A stretch of DNA of 64,000 nt, from assembly GCA_021018815.1 (NCBI GenBank), contig JAITYX010000086.1, forward strand, positions 2,294,001-2,358,000. Reading direction: 5' to 3'. The notes beneath the pieces were generated by a model, which was not told the DNA's origin, searched no databases, and saw only the letters and a program-made list of their open reading frames with translations. Of this stretch, positions 10,530 through 22,490 are shown piece by piece; positions within the stretch are counted from its first letter, which is position 1; every line of letters begins with the position of its first letter. The translations under genes and the position numbers were made by a program. The DNA comes from Talinum fruticosum. Lineage: Eukaryota > Streptophyta > Magnoliopsida > Caryophyllales > Talinaceae.

Positions 10530-11222
10530 CATGTTAAAAAGTTTAGGAGGTTAATCATATGTACTAGTCATTATTGATGATTACTCACGATTTACCTGGG
10601 TGTGTTTTCTAAAAACAAAAATGAAACCTTCAAGATCTACAGGAAAATACAAGCGGAGTATAAGACTCAAATGAGGTGAATTCGAACTAACCATGGAAGG
10701 GAGATTGACCACTCGGAATTTGCAGATTTTGTGACAAGAATGACATCTCCCACAACTTCTCAGCACCCGGATCTCCTCAACATAATGGAGTAGTGGAGAG
10801 AAAGAACATAACTCTTGACGAAATAGGATGGCCCATGATGATTAAAAATGATCTACCTTCATAATTCTAGGCTGAGGCGAGTGAACACAACCAACTACAC
10901 CTTCAACATGTCTCTTATTCGACCCATTCTGAAGGAAACACCCTATGAACTTTATAAGAGGAAGAAACCTAACATTTCCTACTTAAAACCATTTAGATGT
11001 AAATGCTTTGTGCATAACAATGGCAAGGATCATTTGACCAAATTTGATGTAAGGTCGGATGCAAGTATATTTCTTAGTTACTCATCTTATAGTAAAGTTT
11101 ATCGTGTTTTCAACAAGAAAACCAACAAAGTAGAAGAAAGCATCCACATTATCTTTGATGAGGTTGATGATGGAAAGATAAGTGAATATACCTTCTCGGA
11201 CACTGAAGCTCAAGTGACATGA
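10530..11222 (+). pseudogene. copia integrase remnant (S2)
   Basis: The integrase joins element cDNA to chromosomal DNA. Near 10545 the core starts with SYVLVIIDDYSRFTWV, with one D of the catalytic triad. Around 10745-10800 the block for SAP.SPQHNGVVERKN, with its catalytic E, is recognisable with small frameshifts. From 10848 an open 124-codon frame carries the C-terminal part: ETPYELYKRKKPNISYLKP, then KCFVHNNGKDHLTKFD, and KTNKVEESIHIIFDEV. S2 is the only copy in this window that still has the integrase core; S7 and S8 have lost it. Confidence 0.85.
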
Positions 11223-11499
11223 TGATGACTTAGTGGAACCTTAACTCGGAATTATCAACAACAAAAGAAGCTGAGCGAACTCGGAATGAGCTAGTTCACG
11301 AATAAGCTCATACCACTAAAGAACAAGTTTAAGAAGAGATTCAACATGCTGAACCACACGATAAACAAAGTATTCAACCATTAAATCTGGTAAACCGGAG
11401 AACAGGTAAAGCTTTAAAAGATTCATCCAGTCACCAACTTTAGAACATCATCTCAAATATCAATGCTAGGGTAAGAACTCGTCCTTCGTTATAAAATCT

Positions 11500-12460
11500 A
11501 TGTGCATTTTTTGCATTCATGTCGTTAATTGAACCTAAAAATGTATTAAAAGCCCTACTTGAACCTGAATGGGTAGAGATCATGCTAGAAGAACTATCAC
11601 AATTTGAATGAATCCGAGTCCGGACCCTAATCAAATGACCTTCTAACCATCCAAGTATAGGAACCAAATGGGTATTCAGGAACAAACTGGATGAGGGAGG
11701 TTTAGTAGTCAGAAATAAAGCTAGACTAGTTGCTTAGGGATATAGTCACGAAGAGGGAATCAATTATTGGGAAAACTTTGCACTAGGATTGAGGCAATCG
11801 GAATTCTCTTAGCTTTTGCATCCAGTATGAACATTAAATATTATCAAATCCATGTAAATTGCGTTTTCTTAATGGTTATATTCAACAAGAAGTTTATGTT
11901 GAGCAAACCTTTAGATTTGAAAACTTTCAATTTCCTAATCATGTTTTCAAATTGCAAAAGGCTTTGTATGGATTGAAACAAGCTCAAAGAGGTTGCTATG
12001 AAAGGTTAAGAAGCTTCTTGGTGGAAAATGATTTCAAAAGAGGTCTTATTGACAAAACTCTTTTCACAAAAACCAAGGAGGATGACTTTCTCATCATTCA
12101 CATTTATGTGGATGACATAATTTTTTAGCTATTAATGAAATTCTATGTTAAGAGTTTTTGAGTTAATAAGACAGGAGTTCCAAATGAGCATGATGGGAGA
12201 ACTTAACTTTGTTTTCGGACTGCAAATCATACAAGAATAGGATGGTATCTTTCTTCATAAGTCCAAATACACTAAGGAGTTACTCAGAAACTACAAGTTA
12301 CAAGATGTCAAATATGCAACAACTCCGATGATTACCATTACCAAACTAGACTCCAATGAGAAAGGTAAAGTTGTAGATCAAAAATTCTATAGAGGTATGA
12401 TTGGTTCTCTACTCTATCTTACATCTAGTACATTAAATTTATGTGCAAGATTTCAAGCTA
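11500..12460 (+). pseudogene. copia reverse transcriptase remnant (S2)
   Basis: RVT_2-type RT. From about 11500 a LCIFCIHVVN*T-like lead-in matches S7 and S1, then EPEWVEIMLEEL near 11568. KWVFRNKLDEGGLVVRNKA is at about 11667. The best-preserved frame, 11859-12128, runs RFLNGYIQQEVYVEQTF through KALYGLKQAQ to IHIYVDDIIF, with the YVDD active site intact, then stops at TAG. Beyond it, the KTRSSK-type and YCTPMS-like RT C-terminal blocks continue to the TSST region near 12425. At least four frameshifts or stops are present. Confidence 0.87.
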
Positions 12461-12479
12461 ATCCAAAAGTGTGACATCT

Positions 12480-12990
12480 CATAGCAGTGCAAAGAATATT
12501 CGGATATCTTATAATAACACAACCACTTGGTCTCCGGTATTAAAAACACTCAATTCGACCCTCAATGGATACTTAGACGTTGATTACGCTGGATATAAGG
12601 TTGATAAAAAGAGCACCTCAGGAGCATGTGAATTTCTTGGTCAATGAATCATCTCTTGGCACTCAAAGAAGAAAAACTCGGTTGCTATGTCAATAGCCGA
12701 GGTAGAGTACATTGTAGCTGGAACTCGCTGTGCTTAGATTTTATGAATAAAGCAACACCTCAAGGATCTAGGACTATCATTCATAACCATCCTCATTAAT
12801 TATCATAATCAAAGTACCATCAGCATCATAAGAATTTAATCCATTATTTAAAAAAAAAGCACATTGAGGTATGATATCATTTTCTGAGAGACCACTCGTT
12901 AAGAAGGTGATATTAAACTGCAATTTATTCCTACTAAATTTTAATTAGTTGATATCTTCACAAAACCTCTGAGTGAATATCAATTTTATT
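12480..12990 (+). pseudogene. copia RNase H remnant (S2)
   Basis: Matches the S1 and S8 RNase H. Landmarks are DKKSTSGACEFLGQ near 12605, SWHSKKKNSVAMSIAEVEY near 12653, and a decayed C-terminal block with QSTISII near 12808. Stops fall after LGQ, in the GTRCA* block and before IKQH. The pol frame ends about 12990 with LGMLNA near 13004. The domain degrades RNA in the RNA-DNA hybrid. Confidence 0.82.
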
Positions 12991-13416
12991 TATTTATGAA
13001 TAAACTTGGTATGTTGAATGCATAATTGATTGAATGATTGCATGAAAAATTTGTGTTTTCCTACTTATTACTTGATGTAAGAAAATGACTAGTGGTTAAG
13101 TTGAGATATCATGAAAATGAGCTACGATTATTAGTTTCGAGTGTGCTTTATGCACCTCGACAAGTTTACTTGAGTTAGACTTAGTTATGAAAAAATAGAC
13201 ATCAATGTTCTTAGATCATCTCTAATTCAATGGAGAATCTTGAAAGTATTTCCAAAAAAATTTCTCTCTATGGTAACCAAACGAGTCAAGAAACTAGTCA
13301 TTGGAAGGTAGCGGTTTCAAGAAGTAACCATTAGAGGACACTCTGGAAGGCCGTCGGTTAGCCGTTACTCACTAAACTGATTCGGTTGAGGTTTTCTTCC
13401 TTAATAGCCCTTTTTC

Positions 13417-13425
13417 TATAAATAT
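13417..13425 (+). promoter_or_regulatory. TATA-like box upstream of the env-like ORF
   Basis: TATAAATAT lies 158 bases before the ATG at 13583, after a GC-rich run and followed by a pyrimidine-rich stretch (13440-13580) like a plant 5' leader. It could be an internal promoter for a separate mRNA. This is inference from position and composition only. Confidence 0.35.
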
Positions 13426-13582
13426 CCATTAATCATCCTCATTCTTTCACTTTGCTATTTTCGAACTGTCACTCACACAATCTTTCTCACTCGAATTCGT
13501 ATTCTTATCTCTATGCTCTCTCACTCTTCGTTCGACCTGTTCAATTATTCACTCTTGTGTAAAAATTTCTACTTCTCTCGAT

Positions 13583-15110
13583 ATGCGGAAGAGAGGAAAT
13601 GTCGTTGAAGGAGGGTCTGCCACCAAAAAGGCAAGAACCCGAGTTTTTCAACCGAAGATTCCAAAAAGACTCCTCAAAAGACAAAGCTCTTTCATTTGAG
13701 GACCCAAAACACTCTATCATAGCCTAGCATTATTTCCTTGAAGAAAAGTTATTCCTTTCTACAAAAATCTCATGGATCAAACCACTCATCAAAACAGGAA
13801 GTTTTGAACTACCCGTGTTTCTATGATTACATCTATCACGAGCTAGTCTTGGAGTTCTATTAGAACATGTCCTCAAAGGATAATGTTGTCTATTCTTTAG
13901 TTCAAGGAAAGAACATGACTATCAATCTTCCTCTTTTCCATAAAAAGTTCCATGTTTAGACTCACTTTTGAACTCAAACCCTATCCCATTCACTATAATA
14001 GAAGATGAATTCTTCGACATGTATGCCCGAGTCATACCAAAATCTCGAAAGAATTTCTCTATTACTCAAATGAAGTATAAAGTGAGACTTCTTTCCTTCT
14101 TTCCGATGAGAATTATGTTCTCATTTTAGCGTTCTAAGGAGAACACCAACGATACGGTTCTCAAGGTTCTTTTTCATATACTTAAGTGATATGAGATTGA
14201 TCTCTTCACTTTTATAATTGAATAAATTGCTTCAGTTCTCCTAGATAAGAAGAAACCCCCTCTGCCTTTGGAGCTCTTGTTTCAAAAAGTTTTTCTCAAT
14301 TTCAAGTACGACGTCCAAATGATCTAAACAAATTTCGCAGCCTAACTATCTCGCATTGGTAGGGCTAAGTTGGTCGATCTCGGATACCAAGAAGCCGAGC
14401 CTAGTGTTTAGGCTCACAGTTCTAAGCTCCCTCCTCTACCTTGTCAAACTCAAAATATCTGTAGTACAATTTCTTCTTCTGATCTGTTGGTCCATCATCT
14501 TCTCAGCTAGCCCCTTCTACTAATTTACTTCGAAGGTGGCATCTCAATTCGCTACTCTCACTAAAGAGTTGCAATCAAATCTTGGTTCTTTCCAGGTTTT
14601 CATGCCTATCTTGACTCATCTTTAGATCACGACTCAAAAGCAGATTGATTAGAGTTAAGCTTTGGTCACTGAGCTCAAGAACATGATGAAGAAGCAACAC
14701 GATTAGATCCGTCATCTACAAGAGTGCGGATCTAAGCTCTGTTGAGGACTCGGACTCGATGATCGGACTCAAACTCGTTCTTAGAATCATCCTCCTCTTC
14801 GACTTAGACTTAGAAGAAGAAGGAGGAGGATAAGAAGAAGAAGCTGGAGCAGAGCCAAGGAGAAAAGAAAACTAAGATTATCTCCTTGAAGCACATAGTG
14901 TAAGCTTATGAGGAAGTTGGGGACGTTGGTATGTCCCAAGCTTAACCATCTTCATCGCTCACTCAACATACGGAAGATGATGGCTCCGAAGAGGAAGTTA
15001 AGGAAGCGGAACCCTTAGTTCCAAGGACTGCTCAACCAAAACCATTACCTCTTTTTCCACTGCTGCCATGTGTATAACCCAAAGCCTCATCACAATGCTA
15101 CAGGTGGAGG
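13583..15110 (+). pseudogene. Sirevirus env-like / extra 3' ORF remnant (S2)
   Basis: The ATG at 13583 opens MRKRGNVVEGGSATKKARTR (basic N-terminus) and meets its first stop near 13697. Later frames keep coding-like segments: a QFATLTKELQSNLGSFQVF coiled-coil-like block near 14550, a LVTELKNMMKKQ block near 14665, a K/E-rich low-complexity stretch (14805-14890), and an acidic-to-proline tail near 14980-15070. Sireviruses often carry such a third ORF with coiled coils; its role is unsettled. No signal peptide or membrane segment can be shown in this decayed copy. The C-terminal K/E block recurs in S5 at 29.27 kb. Confidence 0.5.
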
Positions 15111-15604
15111 TGCGGGGCACCTTGTTCCTGCTCTATTCGTGCTTGCTCCACCCCTCTTAGTTTTCTCTCTTTTCTATTTTTTTGTCCAACATTTCTATTT
15201 CCCCTTTCTTTGCTACTTATGTTTTTTTCTTTTATGAAATTCATAGAGGGAGAGATCGTTAGAATAGATAGTTGTTGAGGTTAAGGGGTGTTGAATTATT
15301 TTTCATGATGTATCTTTGCAAGCACAAGTCAATGTTAATGAACTTTAAGCATTTTCTAAACCTCAATGATTCTGTATTTTTTTTTTTTTGCTATGAAAAC
15401 TTCCTTACATCTCTGATAGTATTCCTTTAGTAATTTACTTACTTGCTTTGATAATGAATTTTTCTCTAATACTTTGTCGGATACCTCCGATAATGAGTTA
15501 CAACTCGAACTTATGACTATTATAATAATTATCTTTATTTGATCATTGAAAACTTAACTTTCTAAAGTTGTAACTCTTATTTCTAAGTGTTGAATACATT
15601 TCAT
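15111..15604 (+). other. Sirevirus 3' untranslated region (S2)
   Basis: T-rich and non-coding, ending at the polypurine tract. The corresponding region in S5 is 29650-30122 and in S8 46.08-46.43 kb (minus). A GGGGTGTTG purine-rich word at 15286 resembles the AAGGGGGAGAA internal purine tract at 29741 in S5 and 46.43 kb in S8. Confidence 0.55.
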
Positions 15605-15619
15605 AAAAAATGGGGAGAT
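15605..15619 (+). other. copia polypurine tract (S2)
   Basis: AAAAAATGGGGAGAT directly precedes the LTR start TGAAGACTCGG. The same arrangement is seen in S5 at 30123-30136. Confidence 0.8.
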
Positions 15620-16104
15620 TGAAGACTCGGGTATAACTATATTTCTCTTTATATATTTGAGTCATTCACACATCTTTAGACGCTCATCCTTAAAGTTTTC
15701 AATTATGTTTAACCCACTCAGAAATCAATTATTGTGTGAAACACTTATCTCGAGTGTTTTTGACCCACTCAGAAAAATCTCGGATAGTCATTGTGCCTAA
15801 ATAATTTCACACGCATAACTCATTCTGAGCTCTAACTCATTGTAAGATTTGAAATAGAATTAGTGCATTAATCCAAATTCTAAATTAGATATCTATGTTA
15901 ACTAAAATTATTCATTTGGCAAATTGATGCATTTTGTCTATACATTTTTAACTCTTCACTCTCTTAAAAAGATAGATGTAAAATGGAATTCGAACATATT
16001 GAATATTAAACTCGGAAAATTCCATTTATTCAGAGTTGAGGATAATTAAGTACTTATTTATTTGAATTTATTTTTATTCTTGACTAATCTTGGACCAAAG
16101 TATT

Positions 16105-19037
16105 TGTAACACCCCTAGACCCACCCTAGGCGTATTACATGCCAGGGTTCCCCGGAGGAACCCCTAAGGCTGCTTAAGATCTCAACTTGGGGTTAATAAC
16201 CCTTTCTTGGATTGGCGGAAGCGTAATTCTAGGTCTTCAAAGGTTTTTAGAAATTTCGGCAGAGTTTCCTCTGTAAACTGGCTAAACCCATAGGCTTAAA
16301 GCCCTAACCCTGCACGAAATATAATCTTAAACTCAACGAGCCACACGCTGGGAGTAGCACAACACGGACTCAACGAGCCACACGCTCGGAGTATTCACAT
16401 AGGGATTTTACATTCATAGGTAAAACTTAAGTTCGAGATACAACAGTCTTTACAACATCTTTACAAACAAAAGACGAGAAAACATGCAGTAAGTCCGGCA
16501 TCTCCTATTCGTCTGCTATTTCCAAAAGCCAAAGGCAACTCCTACCGGTCTTAACCTACGTACTGAAATGTTGGTGATGTCATGAGCTCACTAGCCCGAG
16601 TGAATAATCCAAACCCAACCCCAGTTTTACTTTGCACATTAGTTCATTAACAAACACACGTAAGTTCTCAATTCATTCATAACATGCGATTCAAATCAAA
16701 TAAGCTTAAGACATGCGAGATTCTAAACTTACCAACTTGCGAGAATCATAATGACATCACTTATTCATGAATTCAATTAAACATGCATCATTCGTTTTTG
16801 TACACAAGTAAATCATATAATCATTCATCATGCAAATCATTCGCCACGTAAATCACATTTTAGTTCTTATGGTGTTCATTTCTTATGAAATCGGGATTCG
16901 TTCATCTCTTCATTCTTCTTCTTAAGTTCAATCATGCATTTCATAAATCATCGATTCTTGGTATGCACGATCATTCGTTTCTTCATATCATACTTCTTTT
17001 AAGTTTTCTTAGTTAGAATGGAAAGAAGATTTATGCACTGTTCAAAAGACCCAGTTCTTGGAGCCAAAACAATTCGTGGCCTCGGTTCACGAAGGCATAC
17101 AATTTGTGGCCTCGAGGCATAACAATTCGTGGCCTCGAGGCGGCCTCCCTTCCTCGAAGGACGCATACTCGTCAATTCTTAGTGGAAGCAATTCAATTCG
17201 TGGCTTCGAGTTGACGAGACACTTCTATGGCCATAGCTTCGGAGGGTTCTTTAATTCATGGGGTCCTAGATCAATAACACAATCCTGTCTCCTTTCTTTA
17301 GTTCTTTATGTTTCTTATCTTCTTATTACTTATACATAAGATACACTTAATTCATATAACTCATGCTTAACACTTTCATGCGTCACTTCTTCAAAACAAG
17401 CAATTCACATAAGCAAGTTCCAACTTAAGCATAATCAATTCATTTCACATACGCATGCTTATGTCATTTATCATCAATGTAATTCGGGATAAACACATAT
17501 TCACATAAACATGTCAAATAGGATTCCTAATCAACGAACTAATCGTTTTCATGATCGCGTATTATCGCGTATAAGTGGTTTATGGTTCTATATCCTTTCT
17601 TAATCGATGAATATCTTTTAATCTAGCCACAAAGCTTCTTAAATCTCAGTTCTTAACTCAGTTACTCATTTAGTTCCGATTTTACTCAAAATAGGACATT
17701 TTCACATAAAATTGCATATCTCCCAATCTACTCACCCAATGCATACCAAATTTTACAGGAAATTCTCATAAATTATCAGAAAGCTGCAGTAAAAGTTTTA
17801 GGAGTTTCGGGCTACACATGAATTCACGGAAATTCGGACAGCATGCTTATTCACCGAAAAATCTGCACACGAATCATGAAGTTAACTTCCTAATTTCTCT
17901 CCCTAATTCTGTTCAAGTTAATCCCGTTCAATTCTCACTAATCATGCTCAATCGTATTTAAACATCACAGATTCAGAACTAGATAAACATCACACAACAT
18001 GCTCTTTGATTCATGAGTTGCTAGTTTAGTTAATTTAGGCCTCTAGCTTCTTCAATTAGCTTAGGGTTTCCCATTTCATGCATCAATTTCGAGTTCAAGC
18101 CACCTAATTCATTTTATTTCGGAGGATGAATTCAGATTACTCACCTTAAATTCTTAGAGGTTCTAAGAATTCAGTTTTGGAAGGGTTTCGAATTGGGTTT
18201 TAATTTCTGTTTCCTCCTTCCCTTTCTTCCTCTCGGTTCCCCTTTTTCCACCTTGCTCAAACTCTCGCTATCTCCCTCTCGCTCTGTTGTTTTCGGGTTC
18301 TCAAACCCTGGCCCCGATTCTGTTCGGTCTCGTCGGCTCCCTCTTTGCGCTCGCCGGCCGTGCGGACACGCCGTGCTCCTCTTCCTCTCTGTCCGTGCCG
18401 GCTCTCGTCCTCCGCTCGCTTTTCTCGCTTCCGCGTTCTTTCGTTCCCCTTTCTTCTTTCGCTCTGCTCAGCCTCCCGAGCTCTCGCTCTCCCTTCGCTC
18501 ACCGGCGGTGGCGTCCTCGCTGCTCAGGCGGCCACGGGCCACGGGCTCTCGCGCTCTCTCCCTTTCTTGCTCCGTTCGCCTTGTCCGATCCCCCTCTTGT
18601 TTCCCTTGCTCTGCTTTCCCGTTCTTTTCCTTTCCTCGCTTCGCTTCTGCTTCTTTCCCTTCTAATGTCTCAGCCCCCCTCTCTCTCCTCTTCTCCTAAT
18701 TACACACAATTGGGTTTGCTTGCTTAATTCCAATTGGACCCCCTCTCTCTCTTTGCTTTAATCATCCGCCGCCTCTTCTATCATCTGCCGACTCTTCCTC
18801 TAATGCCACTCATCCTTCATTTCTCATTTCTTTCCTTTTTTTTAGCTTAGTTGGCCCCAACTCCAACTTTAATAAGCCCAATTTAAGTTGGCCCATGCTC
18901 GGGTTTTAGTTCTCGGGTTTCTAATTCCGACTCGGAAAAATTCTAATTCACTTAATTTAATAATTTTGAATTTTCACTTAACTTTTAATAATTTAATTTA
19001 CTAGCAAGCAAACGCTCTGAAATTTCGGGGTCTCATA
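16105..19037 (+). mobile_element. chromovirus-like solo LTR with target duplication GTATT
   Basis: It begins TGTAACACCCCTAG and ends TTCGGGGTCTCATA, forms usual for long LTRs of Tekay/Del-type chromoviruses (final CA read as TA, a C-to-T change). GTATT flanks it on both sides (16100-16104 and 19038-19042). Removing it restores the continuous LTR word CCAAAGTATTTTTATACTTTG found at 40.52 kb. No internal gypsy domain is present, so this is a solo LTR of 2,933 bp left by LTR-LTR recombination. Its right half has a C/T-rich, GC-rich segment (18190-18760). The open frames there (up to 168 codons) are low-complexity. Confidence 0.8.
17071..17211 (+). repeat. short repeats AATTCGTGGCCTCGAG in the solo LTR
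   Basis: Four copies of AATTCGTGGCCTCG-like words start at 17071, 17101, 17124 and 17195, with 23 to 71 bases between starts. A second local duplication, CTCAACGAGCCACACGCT, occurs at about 16333 and 16369. Possible enhancer-type subrepeats; no function is shown. Confidence 0.6.
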
Positions 19038-19422
19038 GTATTTTTATACTTTGAATACCAATTTGATTTGTTTTTGCAGAAAGATTGAAGTGATTTAATC
19101 TCAATTTGAAAAGCAAGAGCAATTGACTTCTAACTGTTAAACGCCAGACATATAGAAAACCCCATTTCGAGGATGGCTCAAACACCATGTGAGGGTTGTT
19201 TGTTTCCATTTCCGGTAAACTCCAATTTTGAGTCTAATAGTTGTTTCCACCCCATATTTCAGTCACAGACTAGTGGAATGGACCCATTTTTGAGCCAAGC
19301 ACCGATGCGCAATGTTCTTCTTTACAACGATTCTCGTTCCGAGGAGCTCGGACTATTCGTTAGAGCGGCTAGTGAAGCTTTCCACTCCGGGATCAATCAC
19401 AACGGATATCCGCCCTACCGAT

Positions 19423-19432
19423 TATAAATAAA
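19423..19432 (+). promoter_or_regulatory. LTR TATA box (S2)
   Basis: TATAAATAAA followed by AGCCACTCCACAAGACTT. The same box and following words occur in the LTRs of S5 (31046), S6 (32661), S7 (40923) and S8 (minus, near 45170 and 52668), which makes it the probable LTR promoter. Confidence 0.6.
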
Positions 19433-20459
19433 AGCCACTCCACAAGACTTAGAAGATTGCTGGAAATGAACTCTAATCCTATTCTCTCAATCTTTTATAG
19501 TTTTCAACTCTGTACATAAGTTTTCTCAACTTCGACTTCAAATAGAAGAAGTCTTGTAATCGGTTAAACTCTTACTTTTTCACATCTCTGTAATTTCCCT
19601 TGGCTGATCTGTAAGGGGTAACTCAGCTCGCTTGTGCCTAACTGGAAAGGGTAACTAAGTTAGGAAGTATTAAGGCAAATAAAGGAACTTCGTGCCTAGA
19701 AAAATTTGTATTAAATTAATTAAGGGAGCAATTATGTAAGAGTCGGGCCTTGTATTTTTTGATTTAAAATAATGGATTTGACTTGGGGTTTGGATTGACA
19801 ATGTCCATGGTTTTTAACCCAAGGAGAGTTTTCACATATTTGTTCGTGTTCATACTTTCTAAGTTCTAAGTTCACTCTAGACTTAGAATCTCTTTTTCGT
19901 TTTTCGACTTGGCTAAAAATTCTTTAATTCCACAAAATTTCCTTCTTACTCTATTCACCTCCCTCTAGGATGACTCGGACTCTCAAGAGCAAAACGTCAC
20001 ATGCTAATTCTTGCCATGCGTCCCATGGAGGACTAGATTCTCGAACTATGAGACTCCATGTATCCTACCTAGATCTATCCCGCTTTTGACCAAAAATCTT
20101 TGGTTATGTAGGTGGTACCTTTCTCTTCATTTGCATGCTTGAATAAGTGTGGTTGCTTTTGTTTTTAACCTTTTTTTATGAGCCTTTAGATTAGTTTGAA
20201 TGTGCTAATCAATTTCCTTGAGTCGGTCCATTAAGTGCATTTTTAGCCAAAAGTCAAATTTGCTTTTCCCGTTTTAAGGTCGGTCCATTAATTGCTTTTG
20301 CTAGTAAGTCTAAACAAAACCCTATTTCTTTTAGTCTTCACTTCTTTTCAGCCATCGGTCATCGGGCTTAGCCAGTGCTCGGCCTCCTCCCATCAGCTAA
20401 GGAGGCTCCTACCGGGACCCTCCTTTTATTTTCTCAATCTGTTTTAATCTTTGTTTTAG

Positions 20460-20720
20460 GCTTTGATTTGTTTTCAGCATGCTTACATTTTTTTCATTTA
20501 GCTAAAATAAAATTTATCCTAAATTAATTACATTTAGTCAAAACAAAATTCATCTCAAATTAGGTGAGTCCGTTTTGGTATTTAGCCAAAATAAAATTGA
20601 TCGAAATTAGATGAGCCCATTTCGTCCGAGTTATCCAAAATAAAATTCATCTCAAACTAGTTGAGTCTATTTTTACATTAGCCAAAATAAAATCCATCTC
20701 AAAATATCTAAGTTATTAGC
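20460..20720 (+). repeat. Tat leader subrepeats
   Basis: About five copies of a 55-62 base unit containing TTAGCCAAAATAAAATTCATC and an AGGTGAGTC-type word. The same unit is expanded at 33.72-34.44 kb in T2, so the repeats are part of the family's 5' leader. Confidence 0.75.
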
Positions 20721-21119
20721 ATCATTGCATTCTCCTTTAGTTGCTTTAGATTTCTTATGTACATCCAAATAGATACATTTTTTTTTCTTTCATTTTTCCT
20801 AGTCTCTTCGGGTCTAGAACTTGAGTCCCATTCTCCCCAAAGTATGGTTTTCCTAATATAGTCCTAAGCAATTATCCTCCGAGCTATAAAATAGGTAAGC
20901 CTACTGCCATTGGGTTTCGTCAAAATCCGAGTTCAAAAAGGTTAGAGCACTTTAATAGAAGAGTCCAAGATCTGCTTCACCTCGCTTTACACCATGATCT
21001 ATGCTAGTGCGACCAACTTCAGTGCACACAACACCGGTCAATCAATTTTCTATTGTAGGAATGTACTTAAAAACAATTCCCCTCCAATGGATGAAGAACC
21101 ATAGACATCTCCTATCATT

Positions 21120-22490
21120 ACCTTGCTCAATGAATCCTAGGCCCAAATGGAAGCCCACATTGAGGCTCCGGATCGGAAAATAGAAACCATGTTTGAAACT
21201 CTCAACCTCATTCTAAAAACTCTATACAAAAATGAGGAGAATGAAATGGAAAGAGAGAGAAAGATAAATGAAGAGAAACAAAGGGAAAAGGAGAGAGAAG
21301 AAGAGGAAGGAAAAGAGAAAAGAGTTCCACCACCACCGATCAAAAACAAAAGATTGATCCACGTATAGATCAAATAGAGAAGATGCCAAGAGAATCAACC
21401 ATGTTCAAGAGTCACTACTTTGACCTCACGAGGTTCACTTCAATCCCCACACGAAACTACCTCCCAAATTTACTATGCTCGATATCAAATTTCATGGTTA
21501 CGAGAATTGCCAGCATCATGTTCGAAATTTAATAGAAGCAATGACTCATAAGAATGTACTGAAGATACGTACCACATCATCTTCCCATGGAAATTTGATA
21601 ATGATGTGATGAAGCGGTATAATGTAGTTGACCTACGTAAGGTCACTAATTGGATTGATCACTACAAGGACATCCTACAGACAATAATCTTATAATAATT
21701 ATCTACCGTCACGCTTTGAGATTTAGAGATGATAAAACAGGAGGAAAAGGAGAACTTCGAGAAGGACTAAGTCAAAATCATTGTGAAGAATCTTCGCCCG
21801 CCTATAATGAACATTTGAAGTTTCTACCATTCATGAGCTTCACGACCCTTACGGACGCAGTGTCTGTTGATAGAAAAAGAATTATGCTGCTTTGACCACA
21901 AAAGTCGTGGCTGGTTATAGACGTAATTACTAATCTAAAGACAAGAAAACATCTAACACAGGAAACACCAACAGGGGTGTAGATGTCAATGCCCTTAATA
22001 GGTATACCGACTACACTTCCACATATAGCACTTATGCTTAAGCCCTCTACCGCTTATTAGCTAAAGGCAAGACTAAGTTACAAAAAATTGCAAAACAAGT
22101 CAAAAAATAGGGACATAGGAAAATTCCGTAACTATCATCATGCACAAGGACACGATACGGAACAATGTTGGACTTTGAAGAACCAATTAGAGAGCTTGTT
22201 CCGCAATGGTCAACTTCCTCTCCCTAAGGTCACTCAAAAACCCAACAATAACAAGAATCCATTCAGTGAAATGTTAGCCATCTTTTCCGAACCTATTCCG
22301 AGTCAGTGGGATCTTTCTGTCTTTATTCAAGACATCAACGAACCTAAGTCACTAATTGGCGTACCCTCTCTAGACCTAGAAGTCCATAGATTGTGGGTGA
22401 GTGATGAGGAGGATGTTTACAAAACTAAGGATGATAGTGATGACAACTTCTAGGGCACACCACCCTTAGAAGATGATGGCTTATAGGGTG
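21120..22490 (+). pseudogene. Tat gypsy gag remnant (T1)
   Basis: Gag forms the virus-like particle. Readable parts are a K/E-rich coiled-coil-like stretch at 21147-21340 (METMFETLNLILKTL-like, then ERERKINEEKQREKE), a RIDQIEKM-like block near 21366, matched by IDPIEKM at 35059 in T2, and the nucleic-acid-binding end at 22088-22453 with FRNYHHAQGHDTEQCWTLKN, the H...C motif typical of Tat-lineage gag. After it comes QLESLFRNGQLPLP. Stops and frameshifts fall between these blocks. Confidence 0.8.

Larger units (their letters stand above)
10530..19999 (+). mobile_element. Sirevirus-type Ty1/copia element S2, 5'-truncated
   Basis: Order on the plus strand: integrase (10.53-11.22 kb), RT (11.5-12.46), RNase H (12.48-12.99), a 550-bp spacer with a TATA-like box, a decayed env-like ORF (13.58-15.1), T-rich 3' UTR, polypurine tract (15605-15619), and 3' LTR (15620-19999, split by a solo LTR). 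A long extra region between RNase H and the 3' LTR marks the Sirevirus group of copia elements. The 5' LTR, gag and protease are lost at the junction with LTR-B near 10530. It is followed at once by Tat leader sequence. Confidence 0.8.
15620..19999 (+). repeat. Sirevirus 3' LTR (S2), split by a solo LTR
   Basis: It starts TGAAGACTCGG and ends CGTCA at 19999. Without the 2,933-bp insertion at 16105-19037 and one copy of the 5-bp duplication it is about 1.44 kb, like S6 (1,505 bp) and the S8 3' LTR (1,466 bp). Shared landmarks are GAATATTAAACTCGG near 15998, the CTTGGACCAAAGTATT block at 16090, TATAAATA at 19423, and AACTCAGCTCG at 19620. The 84-codon frame at 19173-19427 is not conserved in the other LTRs. 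Confidence 0.85.

Noticed and set aside
18193..18727. Open frames of 168, 146, 106 and 81 codons on both strands
   Set aside because: They overlap in all phases inside a C/T-rich tract of a solo LTR and are made of Ser/Leu/Arg/Phe low-complexity sequence with no domain.
21137..21373. 78-codon minus-strand frame with hydrophobic Ser/Phe runs, resembling a membrane protein
   Set aside because: It is the shadow of the K/E-rich gag stretch on the plus strand.
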